Shown piece after piece: positions 17,326 through 26,474 of a DNA stretch of 64,000 nucleotides. Below the pieces are notes generated by a model. It worked only from the letters and a program-made list of their open reading frames with translations, made no database searches and was not told where the DNA came from. Within the stretch, counting starts at the first letter, position 1, and every line of letters begins with the position of its first letter. The translations under genes were made by a program, and so were the position numbers. Source of the DNA: Ginsengibacter hankyongi (lineage in GTDB: Bacteria; Bacteroidota; Bacteroidia; Chitinophagales; Chitinophagaceae); assembly GCF_008710285.1 (NCBI RefSeq), contig NZ_VYQF01000001.1, positions 186,001 to 250,000 on the forward strand, read 5' to 3'.

Positions 17326-19035
17326 ATGAATGCATTTGAAGGTCTTGGGTTAAATGAAAACCTTGTTAAGGCCGTTACTGATCTTGGTTTCAACACTCCC
17401 ACTCCTATACAGGTAAAGGCAATTCCTATTCTACTATCTGGCACTACAGATTTTGTTGGACTAGCACAAACAGGAACGGGTAAAACGGCAGCTTTTGGTT
17501 TGCCTCTGTTACAATTAGTTGAAGCTGAAAATAAATATCCACAGGCATTGATCGTGTGCCCTACCCGTGAGCTGTGTTTACAAATATGTAGCGATATACA
17601 GGAGTATAAAAAATATTCACGCAATATAATCGCAGAACCTGTGTATGGCGGGGCTTCCATTGTAATGCAAATACGGGCTCTTAAAAAAGGGGTTCATATT
17701 GTTGTGGCAACGCCGGGCCGGCTTATAGATATGATTGAAAGAAAAGCTATCGATTTACAGAAAGTAAAATATGTTGTCCTGGATGAAGCAGATGAAATGC
17801 TGAACATGGGTTTCAGAGATGATATTGATTTCGTTTTAAAAAATACAATTAACCGGCAAAGTATCTGGTTATTCAGCGCCACTATGCCGACTTCTGTACG
17901 TGAGATTTCAAAAAATTTCATGCGCAATCCACAGGAAGTTACGGTGGGCAAAAAAAATACTGCTAATGTAAATATCGATCACCAATATTTTATTACACCA
18001 GCACAATCCCGGTTTGAAACTTTAAAGAGGCTTGTCGATTTTAACCCGGGTATCTATGGAATTATTTTTACCCGTACAAAAGCCGATGCACAGGATATTA
18101 CCGAAAGATTGGTGAAGCAAGGTTATGACATTGAAGCTTTGCATGGTGACCTTACACAACAACAACGCGATAAAGTAATGCAGCGGTTTAGGGAAAAAAG
18201 TATCCAGCTATTAATAGCAACCGACGTTGCCGCAAGAGGAATAGATGTTGAAGGCATCACCCATGTTATCAATTTTGAATTACCGGACGATATTGAAGTA
18301 TACACTCACAGGGCCGGACGTACAGCACGTGCTGGTAAAAGCGGCATTTGCATTTCTATTTGCCATAGCAGGGAAGCATTTAAAATTCGCCAGTTGGAAA
18401 AAATGGTGAATGCACAGTTTCACAGGCTTGATATTCCAAGCGGAAAAGATGTATGCCGTAAACAGTTTTTCTTTTTCATGGATAAACTTATTAATGCAGA
18501 CACTTCTTATGGCGATTATGAAACTTACATGCCCGATCTTCAAAAGAAATTTGCTGACATAAGTAAAGAAGAAGTGTTGAAAAGAGTTGCTGCACTTGAG
18601 TTTGATCATTTTTTAAAATATTATGAAAATGCTGATGACCTGAATGCAAGAACTGATGTAAGGGAAAGAAGGTTTGAAAATAATACCAGCCGCGATCATG
18701 GAGCAAGAAGAGAACGGCCAACTTTTCAAAGAGATAATGGATATGCAAGACTCTTTATAAATCTTGGCACAAAAGATGGTTTTTTTAAAGCCAGTTTTTT
18801 ACAGTTTATTTTAGATGAAAGCAATCTCAAAAAAGAAGTGCTCGGTAAAATCGATCTTCGTGATATGAACTCATGGATCGAAATAGATAAATCAGCTGCC
18901 GGAAAAATGATTAAGAGTATGGATGGGAAAAAATACAACGGGAGGTTAATAAGAATGAATGAAGCAGACGGTGGTTTTAAAAAACCACCCCATGAAGGAA
19001 GAAAAAGAATTCCCATGAACGAAAACAGGTACTAA
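17326..19035 (+). CDS. DEAD/DEAH-box RNA helicase with DbpA-like C-terminus
   Basis: A 569-residue ATP-dependent RNA helicase of the DEAD family. It has the Q-motif region (MNAFEGLGLNENLVKAVTDL, then TPTPIQVKAIP), Walker A AQTGTGKTAAF, the motif-II box VLDEADEMLNMGF, motif III SAT, and motif VI HRAGRTARAG. A C-terminal DbpA-type RNA-binding domain (from about residue 470: ARLFINLGTKDGFFKASFLQFI) follows a basic, low-complexity linker. Such proteins (DeaD/CsdA/DbpA) assist ribosome assembly and growth at low temperature. It is a monocistronic gene with its own promoter box and a strong terminator downstream. Confidence 0.92.
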   Translation: MNAFEGLGLNENLVKAVTDLGFNTPTPIQVKAIPILLSGTTDFVGLAQTGTGKTAAFGLPLLQLVEAENKYPQALIVCPTRELCLQICSDIQEYKKYSRNIIAEPVYGGASIVMQIRALKKGVHIVVATPGRLIDMIERKAIDLQKVKYVVLDEADEMLNMGFRDDIDFVLKNTINRQSIWLFSATMPTSVREISKNFMRNPQEVTVGKKNTANVNIDHQYFITPAQSRFETLKRLVDFNPGIYGIIFTRTKADAQDITERLVKQGYDIEALHGDLTQQQRDKVMQRFREKSIQLLIATDVAARGIDVEGITHVINFELPDDIEVYTHRAGRTARAGKSGICISICHSREAFKIRQLEKMVNAQFHRLDIPSGKDVCRKQFFFFMDKLINADTSYGDYETYMPDLQKKFADISKEEVLKRVAALEFDHFLKYYENADDLNARTDVRERRFENNTSRDHGARRERPTFQRDNGYARLFINLGTKDGFFKASFLQFILDESNLKKEVLGKIDLRDMNSWIEIDKSAAGKMIKSMDGKKYNGRLIRMNEADGGFKKPPHEGRKRIPMNENRY

Positions 19036-19074
19036 GTTTAGCACTTAAATATTCTGTGCGCTGATATCATTTTG

Positions 19075-19102
19075 AAAAGCATTTGTAATCAAATGCTTTT
19101 TT
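19075..19102 (+). terminator. Intrinsic terminator of the helicase gene
   Basis: A perfect 11-bp stem (AAAAGCATTTG and CAAATGCTTTT) around the loop TAAT, followed directly by T residues, 40 bases after the helicase stop codon. Confidence 0.85.
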
Positions 19103-19163
19103 ATTTAGCTCATATAGCTTTACTTCGTAAACATCGTCGCGTCCTTTACAAAATATTTTTTAC

Positions 19164-20234
19164 ATGAAAAATATTATTACCTCACTCATCTGGTTTTTTC
19201 TATTATCAATTCCATCAGCATTTGTTTATTCCCAATCAACCGCAGATTCGTTACTAAATTTCATTAAACAAAATAAAGAAAGGGCATCTCTCTATCTTAA
19301 AAAAAATGATACGATAACTGCCACCCTTAATGAGAACAAATTAATGCCATTGGCCAGCACTGTAAAAATTATAGTTGCTATAGAATTTGCCAAACAGGCT
19401 GCCCATAATACTTTTAATAAAAATGAAAAAATTCCTTTAAATGAATTAAATAAATATTATATACCAAACACAGACGGAGGCGCTCATCCAAGATGGATAA
19501 ATTATGAAAAAACCCTTGGCAATATTATTAATGGTAGCGTAAAACTAATTGATGTTGCAAGAGGCATGATTATTTTCAGCAGCAATGCCAACACTGAATA
19601 TTTAATGGACCTGCTTGGAATTGATAAAATACAAAACAACATTCAACTTCTCGGGTTAAAGAAACACACTCCTATTTACCCGCTTGTATCTTCTTTATTT
19701 CTTTATCAAAATCCCCGGAAAATAAATGAGGATAAAATAATAAGGGTGATTAAAAGATTAAGTAATGAGGATTATGCAAAATCTGCATTATTAATTCATA
19801 ACCAGTTAAAGAACGACAGTAATTACAAGAAGAAATTTCGCCCGCAGGATCTTACATTAAAGATGCAAAAAGAATGGAGCGATAGATTACCTGCGTCTAC
19901 CACAAAAGAATACGTACAATTGTGTTCAACACTTAACAATAGGAAATATTTTGATAGCAGCACTTACCAAGTGCTCGCCGAAGTTCTTGAATCATTAATG
20001 GAAGTTCCTGCAAACAAGGTTTGGCTGGCACATGCGGGAATGAAGGGTGGCTCAACAATGTTCGTACTTACAAAAGCATTATATGCCACGCTGAAAAACG
20101 GAACTAAAATAGAAATGGCTTATTTCTTCAACGATCTAACAGGAGAAGAAAACATGCGACTTCAGATGTGGATGAATAATTTTGAAATAAGAGTTCTAAC
20201 TGACGAAAAATTCAGAAAACAAATGGTGTTTTAA
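19164..20234 (+). CDS. Secreted class A beta-lactamase-like serine hydrolase
   Basis: A 356-residue protein with a signal peptide (MKNIITSLIWFFLLSIPSAF, then YSQ). The fold matches the beta-lactamase class A/DD-peptidase superfamily (PF13354 type). It has an STVK motif with Ser65 and Lys68 (in MPLASTVKIIVAIE), an SSNAN element in place of SDN, and MKGGSTMF in place of the KTG triad. True beta-lactamases have KTG, so a peptidase or esterase role is as likely as drug resistance. Length is longer than the 290 of classic enzymes. It converges with the DUF3810 gene. Confidence 0.75.
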   Translation: MKNIITSLIWFFLLSIPSAFVYSQSTADSLLNFIKQNKERASLYLKKNDTITATLNENKLMPLASTVKIIVAIEFAKQAAHNTFNKNEKIPLNELNKYYIPNTDGGAHPRWINYEKTLGNIINGSVKLIDVARGMIIFSSNANTEYLMDLLGIDKIQNNIQLLGLKKHTPIYPLVSSLFLYQNPRKINEDKIIRVIKRLSNEDYAKSALLIHNQLKNDSNYKKKFRPQDLTLKMQKEWSDRLPASTTKEYVQLCSTLNNRKYFDSSTYQVLAEVLESLMEVPANKVWLAHAGMKGGSTMFVLTKALYATLKNGTKIEMAYFFNDLTGEENMRLQMWMNNFEIRVLTDEKFRKQMVF

Positions 20235-20254
20235 AACGCGAAAGGTTTCTTTAT

Positions 20255-20287
20255 ATCGTACATCTCACATTGTACATCGTACATGCA
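20255..20287. repeat. GATGTACGATGT-type intergenic repeat, copy 1
   Basis: The 56 bases between the convergent stops at 20234 and 20291 are nearly filled by ATCGTACATCTCACATTG, then TACATCGTACATGCA: short units of TCGTACAT repeated. The same unit forms a hairpin at 62287-62369, also between convergent genes. Confidence 0.6.
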
Positions 20288-20290
20288 TTA

Positions 20291-21382
20291 TCATATTCTT
20301 CCATACTTTTTATAATACGCCATAAGAGTTGCAATTACTTCATTGTAAGTTCTGAGACCCTGCGGCTGCTGATTTTCCTGTAAATATTTTCCATAGAGCC
20401 AGGTTATTGTTGGCTCAAAAACGTTTACATATTTTCTATTAAACAGGCGCCATTCCAAAAGGTCTGCTTTTACGGCCGGGATCAATTGCGTTGCTGCAAG
20501 TTTAGAAGCCGTGGAATCAAAATAATATACCTCACGGTTGGCATACACGAAAAGATCAAGGTAAGTTGAATATTGAAATAACGTATCATGAGAATTAACC
20601 GCAGCAAGATATCCTGAGAAATTTGCCTCGTCTTCTTTTGCATAACCGAGCTGGTGCCCCATTTCATGAAGGGTAATATAAGGAAGCAAAAATTCCGGAA
20701 CAGTGGTGTTTACCTGGGCTTCGCCTGTGAAAGGGTTATAATATCCTGTAAATCCAAGATAGTCTCCCATCAAGCCATATAAAGAAGATTTTATTGCAGT
20801 GTTTCTATATTTCATGAAGGGATAAACAACCGCTGCATCATCATAACATACTTTTGCTCTTTCGAATAATTCTTTTTTATCGGGATAAGAAAGACTTTTA
20901 CTAATAAGTAGCTGTTTGGTTTCGTTTACTTTTTGCAGCAACAAATCCTGCATCAATTTAAGATTTACGGTATCATAATCAATCTTGGGTAACTTCAATT
21001 GCCATGCAATTCCTTTGCGGTTGTAATTTAAGCCCCAGAAAACATTGAATACAATATAGATACTTAAAAAAATTAAGAGCAGCTTCCAGAACTTTTTTAC
21101 AAATAAATCGAGGGTAAACTTCTTCTTAAAAAGAAGCGCAGTGTTTTTCATGAGTTTTAAAAAAATCCATAAACCGGCAATGAAATACAAAATATCTCCC
21201 ACACTGAAAGGTATCCATCCAAACAAAAACCTTAAAATAGCAGAAAAAAAATAATAGAAATCGTTGGTGTAAAAATGTTCAATATGGTAATTATTTTGCG
21301 CCCATAATTTTATACCAATTATAAGAAGAAGCACTGCTAACCAAACCCATTTTTGCTTTTTTAAACTGCTAAAAATATTCAT
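20291..21382 (-). CDS. DUF3810 family membrane protein, putative metalloprotease
   Basis: A 363-residue protein typical of Bacteroidota (DUF3810). Three N-terminal hydrophobic segments (residues about 10-30, 45-75 and 95-120) are followed by an outer domain with HEMGHQLGYAKEDEANF. The HExGH motif with a downstream acidic residue resembles a gluzincin zinc site, so peptidase activity is possible but unproven for the family. Other conserved phrases are FWGLNYNRKGIAWQLKLP and YNPFTGEAQVNTTVPEFLLP. The gene converges with the beta-lactamase-like gene. Confidence 0.85.
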   Translation of the reverse strand: MNIFSSLKKQKWVWLAVLLLIIGIKLWAQNNYHIEHFYTNDFYYFFSAILRFLFGWIPFSVGDILYFIAGLWIFLKLMKNTALLFKKKFTLDLFVKKFWKLLLIFLSIYIVFNVFWGLNYNRKGIAWQLKLPKIDYDTVNLKLMQDLLLQKVNETKQLLISKSLSYPDKKELFERAKVCYDDAAVVYPFMKYRNTAIKSSLYGLMGDYLGFTGYYNPFTGEAQVNTTVPEFLLPYITLHEMGHQLGYAKEDEANFSGYLAAVNSHDTLFQYSTYLDLFVYANREVYYFDSTASKLAATQLIPAVKADLLEWRLFNRKYVNVFEPTITWLYGKYLQENQQPQGLRTYNEVIATLMAYYKKYGRI

Positions 21383-21540
21383 ATAATACAGGAACGGAAT
21401 TTACAATCAAGCCCGGTTTTAGAGGCTTTGGGCATCTAAGTTAATTGAAAGAGTAGGTTTAATGGGATTTTTTAATAGTACAAAATGCATAAATATCTAA
21501 TTTTACTGCATTCTTATGAAAAAAATTAATTGATTTTCCC

Positions 21541-21548
21541 TACCTTTG
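21541..21548 (+). promoter_or_regulatory. -7 box of yceD-rpmF promoter
   Basis: TACCTTTG matches TAnnTTTG and ends 20 bases before the ATG at 21569; it is followed by a C-rich run, as at the helicase promoter. No clear TTTG at -33. Confidence 0.65.
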
Positions 21549-21568
21549 CCCCCCTTTAATTTGATATC

Positions 21569-22114
21569 ATGGGAAACAGGCGCAAGTTTGACATTGCCTT
21601 CGTTGGTTTAAAGCCTGGAATTCATGAATTTAACTACGAGGTGGATGAAAAGTTCTTTGCAGAATACCAGCAGGCAGACTTTAACAGTTGCCAGGCAAAT
21701 ATAAAGCTCACACTCGAAAAAAATACATCATTCATGATGTTGAAGTTTGAAGTGGGCGGCAGTGTAAAGGTTATTTGCGACAGGTGTGGAAATACTTTGC
21801 CATTAAATCTTTGGGATGAATTTAATATGGTGGTAAAGCAGGTTGAAAATCCTGATGAGATGAATGAAAGTGAAGAAGACCCGGATATTTTTTATATCTC
21901 AAGAACCGAAAGTCATTTGCACCTTGCAGACTGGATTTATGAATTTGTATCGCTGAGTATTCCAATGCAACGAATGTGCAGTGAACAGGAAATGGGTGGA
22001 CCACAGTGTAATAAAGAAATACTCGCTATGCTCAAAAAAATGGAGTCGGGAGTAATTGAAAATAATCATCCTTTGCAAAAAGGACTTGAACAATTTAAGA
22101 ACAAAAACAATTAA
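21569..22114 (+). CDS. yceD: DUF177 (YceD) family protein
   Basis: A 181-residue protein of the DUF177/YceD family, which nearly always precedes rpmF and is linked to 23S rRNA accumulation and 50S assembly in plants and E. coli. The family CxxC pair is present (VKVICDRCGNTLPL) and a second pair is suggested near MCSEQEMGGPQCNKE. Order here is yceD, rpmF (21 bases later), then plsX, the common bacterial arrangement. The role in translation is inferred from the neighbourhood and family. Confidence 0.9.
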   Translation: MGNRRKFDIAFVGLKPGIHEFNYEVDEKFFAEYQQADFNSCQANIKLTLEKNTSFMMLKFEVGGSVKVICDRCGNTLPLNLWDEFNMVVKQVENPDEMNESEEDPDIFYISRTESHLHLADWIYEFVSLSIPMQRMCSEQEMGGPQCNKEILAMLKKMESGVIENNHPLQKGLEQFKNKNN

Positions 22115-22135
22115 TTTATATTTTAATTTACGGTT

Positions 22136-22330
22136 ATGCCAAATCCAAAACGCAGACATAGTCAGCAAAGAAGTGCAAAAAGAAGAACACATTATAAAGC
22201 AGATGCTCCTACATTGAGCGTTGACGGTACAACAGGTGAAACCCATGTACGCCATCGTGCCCATGTAAACGAAGGAAAGCTTTATTACAAAGGAAAAGTA
22301 GTTGCAGAAAAAGCGCCTTTGAAAGCCTGA
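22136..22330 (+). CDS. rpmF: 50S ribosomal protein bL32
   Basis: A 64-residue ribosomal protein of the large subunit. The start MPNPKRRHSQQRSAKRRTH is the diagnostic bL32 opening, and the tail GKLYYKGKVVAEK is the family end. Zinc-binding bL32 has four Cys (CxxC...C..C); this copy has none, with Ser, Gly, Thr and His in that stretch (TLSVDGTTGETHVRHRAHV). It is thus the zinc-free (C-minus) type. It is followed by a strong terminator at 22357-22404. Confidence 0.95.
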   Translation: MPNPKRRHSQQRSAKRRTHYKADAPTLSVDGTTGETHVRHRAHVNEGKLYYKGKVVAEKAPLKA

Positions 22331-22356
22331 TTAACAGGTTCCATATTTTTATAATT

Positions 22357-22404
22357 TCCAAAAATAAAGTTTGATTAACTTCAACTTTGTTTTTGGATTT
22401 TTTT
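22357..22404 (+). terminator. Intrinsic terminator after rpmF
   Basis: A 15-bp stem (TCCAAAAATAAAGTT with AACTTTGTTTTTGGA, one T-G pair) around an 11-base loop, followed by seven T. It lies 26 bases after the bL32 stop and separates plsX from the yceD-rpmF unit. Confidence 0.88.
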
Positions 22405-22465
22405 ATTTAGAGTAACTACAACCATCTTTACTTTTATTAAAATCATCATCAGTTAATTTTATACT

Positions 22466-23407
22466 ATGAATATTGCACTGGATATGATGGGCGGGGATTT
22501 TGCTCCATTGGAAGCTGTAAAAGGTGTTCAGCTTTTTTATTCACAAAGTCAGCAACAGGTAAACTTAATTCTTATAGGTGATGAACAAAAAATTAATCCT
22601 CTTTTATCTGAATATAAAATAGCTTCTGAAAATATTAAAGTTGTACATGCAGCACAGGTAATTGAAATGCATGAACATCCCACAAAAGCTTTAAAAGAAA
22701 AACAACAATCTTCCATTGCAATAGGATTTCATTTACTGTCAACGGGAAAAGTCGATGCATTCATAAGCGCAGGCAATACAGGTGCTATGATGGTAGGTGC
22801 ATTGTTTAGCATTAAAGCAATTGAAGGTGTGTTGCGTCCAACTATCGGAGGTTATCTTCCAAAAGAAAACGGGAATCTTTCCCTATTGGTAGATGTGGGA
22901 CTGAACAGTGATTGTAAACCTGAGAATTTAAACCAGTTTGCCGTGCTTGGCTCTTTGTTTGCAAAACATATATTAAATACACCAGATCCACGTGTTGCTC
23001 TTGTAAACCTTGGAGAAGAAGAAGGCAAGGGAAATCTTCTCACACAATCGGCTTATTCTTTTTTAAAAGAAAACCATCAAATCAATTTTGTTGGAAATGC
23101 AGAAGGCCGAGATCTTTTAAAGGATAAAGCTGACGTATATGTGTGTGATGGATTTACAGGAAATGTTATTTTAAAATTTGCAGAATCTATTTATGATATT
23201 GTACAAAACAGGAAGATTGAAGATGAACATTTCAACCGTTTCAATTTTGAAATTTATGGTGGTGTTCCTGTATTGGGCGTAAACAAACCTGTCATAATAG
23301 GGCATGGCATATCTCACGCAAAAGCTTTTGACAACATGATTAAAATGGCCAAAAAAATGCTTGATGAAAATTTGATAGATAAGATGAGGAGTAGTTTTGC
23401 CGGATAG
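22466..23407 (+). CDS. plsX: Phosphate acyltransferase PlsX
   Basis: A 313-residue enzyme that makes acyl-phosphate from acyl-ACP for phospholipid synthesis. The start MNIALDMMGGDFAPLEAVKG is the family hallmark. Further conserved stretches include DAFISAGNTGAMMVGALF, IGGYLP, LLVDVGLNSDCKPENL, ALVNLGEEEGKGN and ADVYVCDGFTGNVILKFAES. It lacks a signal peptide, and the usual length is 310-340. It normally neighbours rpmF and fabH; here the next genes are a frameshifted pseudogene and an outer-membrane protein, so the fatty-acid cluster is not continued. Confidence 0.95.
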   Translation: MNIALDMMGGDFAPLEAVKGVQLFYSQSQQQVNLILIGDEQKINPLLSEYKIASENIKVVHAAQVIEMHEHPTKALKEKQQSSIAIGFHLLSTGKVDAFISAGNTGAMMVGALFSIKAIEGVLRPTIGGYLPKENGNLSLLVDVGLNSDCKPENLNQFAVLGSLFAKHILNTPDPRVALVNLGEEEGKGNLLTQSAYSFLKENHQINFVGNAEGRDLLKDKADVYVCDGFTGNVILKFAESIYDIVQNRKIEDEHFNRFNFEIYGGVPVLGVNKPVIIGHGISHAKAFDNMIKMAKKMLDENLIDKMRSSFAG

Positions 23408-23425
23408 TACAAATAGAAAACATAA

Positions 23426-23808
23426 GTGGTTAAATCAAAATACATAGTGGACATCTTGGAGTTGCTACTTGATGATGACAAGGAAGGCATTGCTATAAGG
23501 CCTCAATTAGATTATTTAACAGACCTTAACTATGACTACACAAGTCGAGGACTATTTGTAGGTTTTTACATAGCGAAGAAACTAGCAAATACAGATTTAT
23601 TAAAGATAACCTTATCCTTAATGGGGTAAAAGCAAAGACAACAGAATATGCAATTGAGGCAGACGCTACCTTGTTTTTAAAGAACGGAGTAATAGACTAC
23701 CTGGAGATATGGTGTTATGATGGGGATTATCCAAAGACAGACTTAACAAAATATACTTTGACGCAAATTTGGAAAAATTCACCAGGAAGGCTACTAACTG
23801 TGGAATAA
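23426..23808 (+). pseudogene. Frameshifted gene of unknown function
   Basis: A GTG start (23426) opens a frame reading MVKSKYIVDILELLLDDDKE, then PQLDYLTDLNYDYTSRGLFV, before it stops at 23629. From the T-run at 23563-23567 another frame continues to a TAA at 23806-23808, reading LHSEETSKYRFIKDNLILNG, then ADATLFLKNGVIDYLEIWCY and KYTLTQIWKNSP. Adding one T to the five-T run joins both frames into one protein of about 127 residues. This resembles small acidic proteins seen near toxin systems, but I cannot name the family. A sequencing error in the T-run is possible. Confidence 0.6.
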
Positions 23809-23905
23809 AAAAAACAAATGTTTAAATAGCGGTGATATAGCCATGTCCCCATAATCCTAATCCTTTATTACCTATTTTTACTACAGCTATTTTACAAAAT
23901 ACCTA

Positions 23906-25813
23906 ATGATCTGTAGCAAGAAAACTTTACGATGTTTGTTATTAACCTGCATCTTTTATTTGCTGCAATTTGGCTTACATGCGCAAACGGATTCTATTCC
24001 GCAAAAAACAGGAAACGATACTTTATCCCAAAAACCAGAACAGGATACCATACAAAGGAAAACTTTAGACGAATATCTTAAAACAAGAAAAGGTTTTTTT
24101 GGCAAAATGTTTAAAGGCCTTACAAGAGATACTACCGATGTGCAAAAAGCAAATGATTTAAAACGAAACGATGCACCTTATAAACTATTTGAAGGGGCTG
24201 TAATCAGGCATATAATCATTAAAGATTTACGGTTTGGTATTCCGCTTAACGATACGTCACAAAAAGTAGTTACTGTATTCACGCGTCTTGCAAATACATT
24301 ACATCATACAACACGAACAACTGTAATCCGAAATAATCTTTTTTTCAGGGAGCATGAATTACTGGCTCCTTACCTTATGGCCGACAATGAAACCTACCTG
24401 CGGCAGTTGCCTTACATCCAGGATGCAGTTATAGAAGTAGAACCGGCACATGATCTAAGCCTCGATTCTGTTGATGTATATGTTGTTGTAAAAGATCTCT
24501 TTTCTTTAGGCACATCTGTTGCATCACTGGGTTTAAAAAATACTGATATTGCAATAAAAGAAGATAATATTACCGGTTCGGGAAATGGCTTTGTTGTACA
24601 CGGTCTTTACGATATAAGCCGGCGAAAAAACTTTGGCGGCGGTCTTGAATATGTGTTAAGAAATATAGGCAGCAGTTTTATAAACTTTAATGCAGGTTAT
24701 CAAAGTTATTATCCAAATATAATAGGACTTAAAGAGGAAAATCTCTATTACCTTAGACTTACAAAGCCTTTAATAAACCGTTATAGCCACTGGACTTTTC
24801 AACTCGATGGTTCGTATCATTCTACCAGGAATATGTATTCTTCTGATTCAATATATTTTTCAGACATCCGTTACAGGTTTTATAAAGCAGATGCGTGGGC
24901 CGGCTACAATATTAATTCTACCAGTTTTACAACAAAATCAGAAGACCGAAGGCTAAGGAAATTAATAGGCCTTAGAGTTGTCGATCAGCAATTCCAGGAT
25001 TTACCGGTTAAATATCTTTCTCAATATGACTGGCGATATGCAAATCTTACCGGTGTTCTTGCCTCGTTATCTTTTTACAGGCAAAATTTTTATAAGACAC
25101 AGTTCATTTATGCGTTCGGTATTAATGAAGATGTTCCCGAAGGTTTAAATCTTACCATAACCGCGGGTTATACAAAAAAGCAAAACCTGGCACGGCCCTT
25201 TATAGGCTTCAATTATGAGCGCTCTGCTTTCAATTCAAGAAACAATTATTTTAGTTATGCTTTGCGAGCCGAAGGATATCTTAATCATAAAAGTTTTGAA
25301 GACATAAACTTTTTTGGGACCATTGATTACTTTGATCATTTAAAAGCCATTGGTGCTAAATGGAAGCAGCGCACATTTGTAGATATTGGTATCGCCAAAC
25401 AAATAAACACAATACTAAACGAACCTTTATATATAGACAGTAAATATGGCTTGCCCGAATTTCGCAATGGGCCTGTGGGCGGCTCCCTCCGCACTTCACT
25501 TAAAGCGGAGTCGGTTTTTTATAGCCCGTGGCACCTGGAATCGTTTCGGTTTGCACCATTTGTTTTTAGCAATGCAGGGCTTTTTACTCCGTATAATTCA
25601 CCCATTAATACAAGCAGTATCTATACAATAGTTGGCGGAGGCTTAAGAACTAGAAATGAAAGCTTGATTTTTGGAACACTTGAACTTAAAGGTTATTACT
25701 TCCTCAAAAAAAATGTGTATAATGAGAATTGGCGTTTCGATATCAGTACCGATATAACTTTTAAATACAATACACAGTTAGTGAGAAAACCTGATTTTAT
25801 CCAGGTAAATTGA
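23906..25813 (+). CDS. BamA/TamA-like outer-membrane barrel protein
   Basis: A 635-residue secreted protein with a signal peptide (residues 1-26, ending LQFGLHAQ). Residues about 95-200 look like one POTRA-type unit (FEGAVIRHIIIKDLRFG, then ETYLRQLPYIQDAVIEVEP and VDVYVVVKD). The rest (about 210-635) is a run of amphipathic strands (FVVHGLYDISRRKNFGGGLE, FINFNAGYQSYYPNI) as in Omp85 barrels. The usual five POTRA domains are absent, so it is not the essential BamA. Its cargo or function is unknown. It starts a single-gene unit on the plus strand. Confidence 0.7.
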   Translation: MICSKKTLRCLLLTCIFYLLQFGLHAQTDSIPQKTGNDTLSQKPEQDTIQRKTLDEYLKTRKGFFGKMFKGLTRDTTDVQKANDLKRNDAPYKLFEGAVIRHIIIKDLRFGIPLNDTSQKVVTVFTRLANTLHHTTRTTVIRNNLFFREHELLAPYLMADNETYLRQLPYIQDAVIEVEPAHDLSLDSVDVYVVVKDLFSLGTSVASLGLKNTDIAIKEDNITGSGNGFVVHGLYDISRRKNFGGGLEYVLRNIGSSFINFNAGYQSYYPNIIGLKEENLYYLRLTKPLINRYSHWTFQLDGSYHSTRNMYSSDSIYFSDIRYRFYKADAWAGYNINSTSFTTKSEDRRLRKLIGLRVVDQQFQDLPVKYLSQYDWRYANLTGVLASLSFYRQNFYKTQFIYAFGINEDVPEGLNLTITAGYTKKQNLARPFIGFNYERSAFNSRNNYFSYALRAEGYLNHKSFEDINFFGTIDYFDHLKAIGAKWKQRTFVDIGIAKQINTILNEPLYIDSKYGLPEFRNGPVGGSLRTSLKAESVFYSPWHLESFRFAPFVFSNAGLFTPYNSPINTSSIYTIVGGGLRTRNESLIFGTLELKGYYFLKKNVYNENWRFDISTDITFKYNTQLVRKPDFIQVN

Positions 25814-26174
25814 AATGGATATACTTAAAACAAAAAGCATCTGATTTTGTCTTTTTTACAATCTCAATTGCTTGAAATTATAATCAAACTAACCTGATGC
25901 TTTTTTGCTGAAAGCTTGGATCTTTTAAGGGATTTCCACTTCCAACTTTGTACCTCTAAAATACATACAGACTGGGCTGTTTTGCAAATTTTTTGTTGCG
26001 TTGTTCTGCACCCGTTCTGCACAAAGTTATGCACATGTTTCTTTGTCCGTTTAGGGTTGTGATTGTACATGAGGTATTAATAATGGCAGTTTACGTGTTG
26101 AATGGCAAACAAATATTCAACGATAATTTTACAAATCGCTGCCATTTAAATATCTTGTATTTAAATAAAACACT
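25814..26174. other. Intergenic stretch with a distant inverted repeat
   Basis: About 361 bases without a convincing gene. A perfect 10-bp inverted pair, AAAAAGCATC (25832-25841) and GATGCTTTTT (25896-25905), encloses 54 bases; a smaller ACAAAA/TTTTGT hairpin followed by CTTTTTT lies inside. The latter may terminate the barrel gene. The rest is AT-rich and shows no coding pattern; the short minus-strand frame there has no recognisable relative. Confidence 0.45.
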
Positions 26175-26474
26175 TTGAGAAATTTATTCAGGAAATATTT
26201 TGAGCTCACATTCTGGATTACTGCTCTTGTTTTATTAGCAATAATGCCAACAGCAACTAATCCTCATTATTCTTTTTGCGTATTTAAACTCATGGGATTT
26301 AAATTTTGCCCGGGCTGCGGGCTGGGTCATTCTATCAGTTACTTATTTCATGGAGATCTCCGGGCATCATTCTCAACACATCCATTGGGAATTTTTGCTG
26401 TAATAGTTATTCTGCTTAGGTTATATAATTTGTTTCGTTTACAAATATTAATAAAACACAATTATGGAATATAA
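26175..26474 (+). CDS. DUF2752 family membrane protein
   Basis: A 99-residue protein starting at a TTG (26175). It has two hydrophobic segments (residues about 11-30 and 72-90). Between them is FKLMGFKFCPGCGLGHSISY, where CPxCGLG is the hallmark of DUF2752, a small membrane family common in Bacteroidota. The role is unknown. Its end overlaps the TM2-domain gene by 11 bases, so the two are probably co-translated. Confidence 0.8.
   Translation: MRNLFRKYFELTFWITALVLLAIMPTATNPHYSFCVFKLMGFKFCPGCGLGHSISYLFHGDLRASFSTHPLGIFAVIVILLRLYNLFRLQILIKHNYGI

Noticed and set aside
19164-20234. True beta-lactamase conferring resistance
   Set aside because: STVK is present, but SDN and KTG motifs are altered, so I call it only a class A-like hydrolase.
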